Assembly (NCBI GenBank): GCA_015489095.1
Contig: WFMN01000112.1
Location: 1-14,170, forward strand
Direction of reading: 5' to 3'
DNA from: Mariprofundaceae bacterium
GTDB lineage: Bacteria > Pseudomonadota > Zetaproteobacteria > Mariprofundales > J009
DNA: 14,170 bases
In this document: piece by piece, positions 13,996-14,170 of the stretch
Numbering within the stretch: the first letter of the stretch is position 1
Layout: the number at the start of each line of letters is the position of its first letter
Notes under the pieces: model-generated
What the model was told of the DNA's origin: nothing
Seen by the model: only the letters and a program-made list of their open reading frames with translations
Database searches by the model: none
Position numbers and translations under genes: made by a program

Positions 13996-14170
13996 ATGTC
14001 GAATCGTATCAAAGCAAGCCCGCTGGCACGGCGGTTGGCGGCGCAGAAGGGGATCAACCTCGCTTCCATCCGTGGCAGTGGACCCAACGGGCGGATTGTG
14101 AAGGCGGATATCGAACAGGCGGCCAAGCGCACCATCCGCTTGGGGGCGGCACCCGCCGCGCTGCCTATAG
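13996..14170 (+). CDS. 2-oxo acid dehydrogenase E2 component, 5' end (starts at the E3-binding domain)
   Basis: The first 58 codons are present and run off the window edge. The product opens MSNRIKASPLARRLAAQKG and continues to IRGSGPNGRIVKADIE. This is the peripheral-subunit-binding domain, which holds dihydrolipoamide dehydrogenase (E3) or E1 in PDH-type complexes. An alanine/proline-containing linker (GAAPAALP) begins at the window end, so the acetyltransferase core should follow. A lipoyl domain normally precedes this domain, but here the motif begins at residue 7, and an in-frame TAA at 13990-13992 blocks any upstream extension. GTGAGGT (13984-13990) is a strong ribosome site for ATG 13996. 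The position after pdhB supports the pyruvate dehydrogenase E2 assignment. A lipoyl domain could sit after the core, on E3, or in another gene. Confidence 0.85.
   Translation, partial: MSNRIKASPLARRLAAQKGINLASIRGSGPNGRIVKADIEQAAKRTIRLGAAPAALPI

Overview
The window is a GC-rich chromosomal segment, densely packed with central-carbon genes. It looks proteobacterial and probably autotrophic. The clues are a Calvin-cycle-type class II aldolase and a GlpX-type fructose bisphosphatase clustered with transketolase, GAPDH, PGK and ribose-5-phosphate isomerase, a GTAG-headed REP-type repeat pair, and mitochondrial/alphaproteobacterial-type pyruvate dehydrogenase E1 subunits. RuBisCO and phosphoribulokinase are not in the window, so autotrophy is an inference and I do not name a genus.

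Layout. At 1-137 is the tail of an OmpA-like peptidoglycan-binding protein. A 72-bp hairpin repeat (156-227) separates it from a two-gene plus-strand unit: a LOG-family nucleotide hydrolase-like protein (244-1257) and a ClC-type chloride transporter/channel with C-terminal CBS domains (1267-3054). That unit meets the minus-strand carbon cluster tail to tail with no spacer.

The minus-strand cluster reads, in transcription order, glpX (FBPase/SBPase), tkt, gap, pgk, pyk, fba, rpiA (11778 down to 3055). Most gaps are short, and pgk and pyk overlap by one base. Two gaps carry structure: a GC hairpin between gap and pgk, and a REP pair plus a terminator-like hairpin between fba and rpiA. Together the enzymes cover the reductive and regenerative middle of the Calvin cycle (PGK, GAPDH, aldolase, bisphosphatase, transketolase, Rpi). 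Pyruvate kinase adds an exit towards pyruvate.

Divergent from glpX, across a 177-bp intergenic region, are pdhA, pdhB and the start of an E2 acyltransferase gene, encoding the complex that turns pyruvate into acetyl-CoA. The shared divergent region could co-ordinate carbon fixation with acetyl-CoA supply. The E2 reading frame opens directly with the E3-binding domain. No lipoyl domain is encoded before it, and neither E1 subunit carries one, so the swinging-arm domain must lie downstream or elsewhere.

Most of the window is well-understood metabolism. The items most worth a second look are the E2 architecture, the two repeat elements, and the channel-like residues in the ClC protein. No tRNA, rRNA, CRISPR array, transposase or prophage gene is visible, and no gene-free stretch exceeds 220 bases.
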